From: Salvator merianae
Taxonomy: Eukaryota; Chordata; Lepidosauria; Squamata; Teiidae
DNA: 64,000 nt
Assembly (NCBI GenBank): GCA_003586115.2
Contig: QVOM02000126.1
Coordinates: forward strand, 8,028,056 to 8,092,055
Reading direction: 5' to 3'
A program made the position numbers and the translations under genes. Each line of letters begins with the position of its first letter. Position 1 is the first letter of the stretch. The notes beneath the pieces are model-generated. The model ran no database searches. It was not told where the DNA came from and saw nothing but the letters and a program-made list of their open reading frames with translations. This document shows positions 63,743 through 64,000 of this stretch, in pieces.

Positions 63743-64000
63743 TCACTCGGCAACATGCAGGGGAACCAGCCGATATTGGCAGTGTAAATTCAGTTGATGG
63801 GCAACTTGATGTTCAACATTAGTATGTATAAGTGAGCGAATGGCATTCATAACTATAGGCATAATGCATGGCAAAAGGAGACATCCTAATAGGATAAGAA
63901 TAGCCAAACTTATAAATGTCTTTATCCCTCCGAACCAATTGAACCATGAATCCAGGCCTTTAGCCCAATCTGGACCGTCCCACTTCTGGACAGGTACGTG
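63743..64000 (-). CDS. Endogenous retroviral Env, C-terminal fragment (partial)
   Basis: An 85-codon open frame enters from the right window edge and stops 45 bases before the polypurine tract. It has a Trp-rich membrane-proximal stretch (DSWFNWFGG, residues 17-25), a hydrophobic membrane span at about 29-51 containing two Cys, and a tail of about 34 residues with a tyrosine-type YRLV sequence at 76-79. This order matches the transmembrane subunit end of a retroviral envelope protein, the part anchoring it in the membrane. No stop or frameshift is seen in this piece, but most of env lies outside the window. The retroviral class cannot be fixed from this piece. Confidence 0.8.
   Translation of the reverse strand, partial: HVPVQKWDGPDWAKGLDSWFNWFGGIKTFISLAILILLGCLLLPCIMPIVMNAIRSLIHTNVEHQVAHQLNLHCQYRLVPLHVAE

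Noticed and set aside
1..64000. CRISPR arrays, operons or bacterial features
   Set aside because: No regularly spaced direct repeats with unique spacers. The repeat content is vertebrate and there are no dense coding frames.

Overview
The window looks like non-coding, transposon-rich DNA from a reptile, most likely a squamate (lizard-like) genome. The grounds are the repeats: CR1-type LINE 3' ends with ATTCTATG-like or TTCTTATG-like tails, L2-like LINE ends, two copies of a tRNA-derived SINE whose 3' part and short microsatellite tail resemble Sauria SINEs, a MIR-like SINE, a Tigger-type element, and hAT elements including a CAGGAGTAGTCA-type foldback. Species cannot be read from the sequence. 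I found no cellular gene I could defend. Most long open frames lie inside inverted-repeat elements or LINE remnants. Two short stretches (minus strand near 9.6-10.0 kb, plus strand near 38.9-39.3 kb) are flagged only as weak exon candidates.

The dominant content is two groups of short non-autonomous DNA transposons. The first (called GGGCC elements here) has termini close to GGGCCTGTTCGCACTT or GGGCCTTTCTGCACTT. About ten copies are flanked by exact 3-bp direct repeats, and many carry a strong hairpin just inside one terminus. They are often nested, and in two cases a related copy without the insert shows the target before insertion. Copies lie near 0.8, 3.1-3.9, 4.3-5.2, 8.8, 11.9, 17.0-17.9, 21.3, 25.5, 28.2, 30.3, 32.6, 37.0-38.2, 44.3, 46.0-47.1, 48.3, 49.8, 51.0, 56.9 and 62.2 kb. 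The second group is a ~200-bp palindromic hAT-like family (CAGTGGCGGC termini), seven copies, all with 8-bp target duplications (five perfect, two with one mismatch as scored here by eye, positions 2730, 10898, 22106, 35323, 38212, 48047 and 59399).

Retroelement remnants are a decayed Ty3/Gypsy reverse transcriptase near 1.2-1.6 kb, a LINE reverse-transcriptase fragment near 16.6 kb, several CR1 and L2 3' ends, one or two possible solo LTRs, and at the right edge the 3' end of an endogenous retrovirus on the minus strand (Env C-terminus, polypurine tract, LTR).

The two ambiguous bases (5423 and 34867) each sit between two near-identical direct copies, 1082 bp and 480 bp long. This is the pattern expected when overlapping contig ends are joined without being merged, so both duplications are probably assembly artefacts. 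The remaining stretches are anonymous intergenic DNA with microsatellites.
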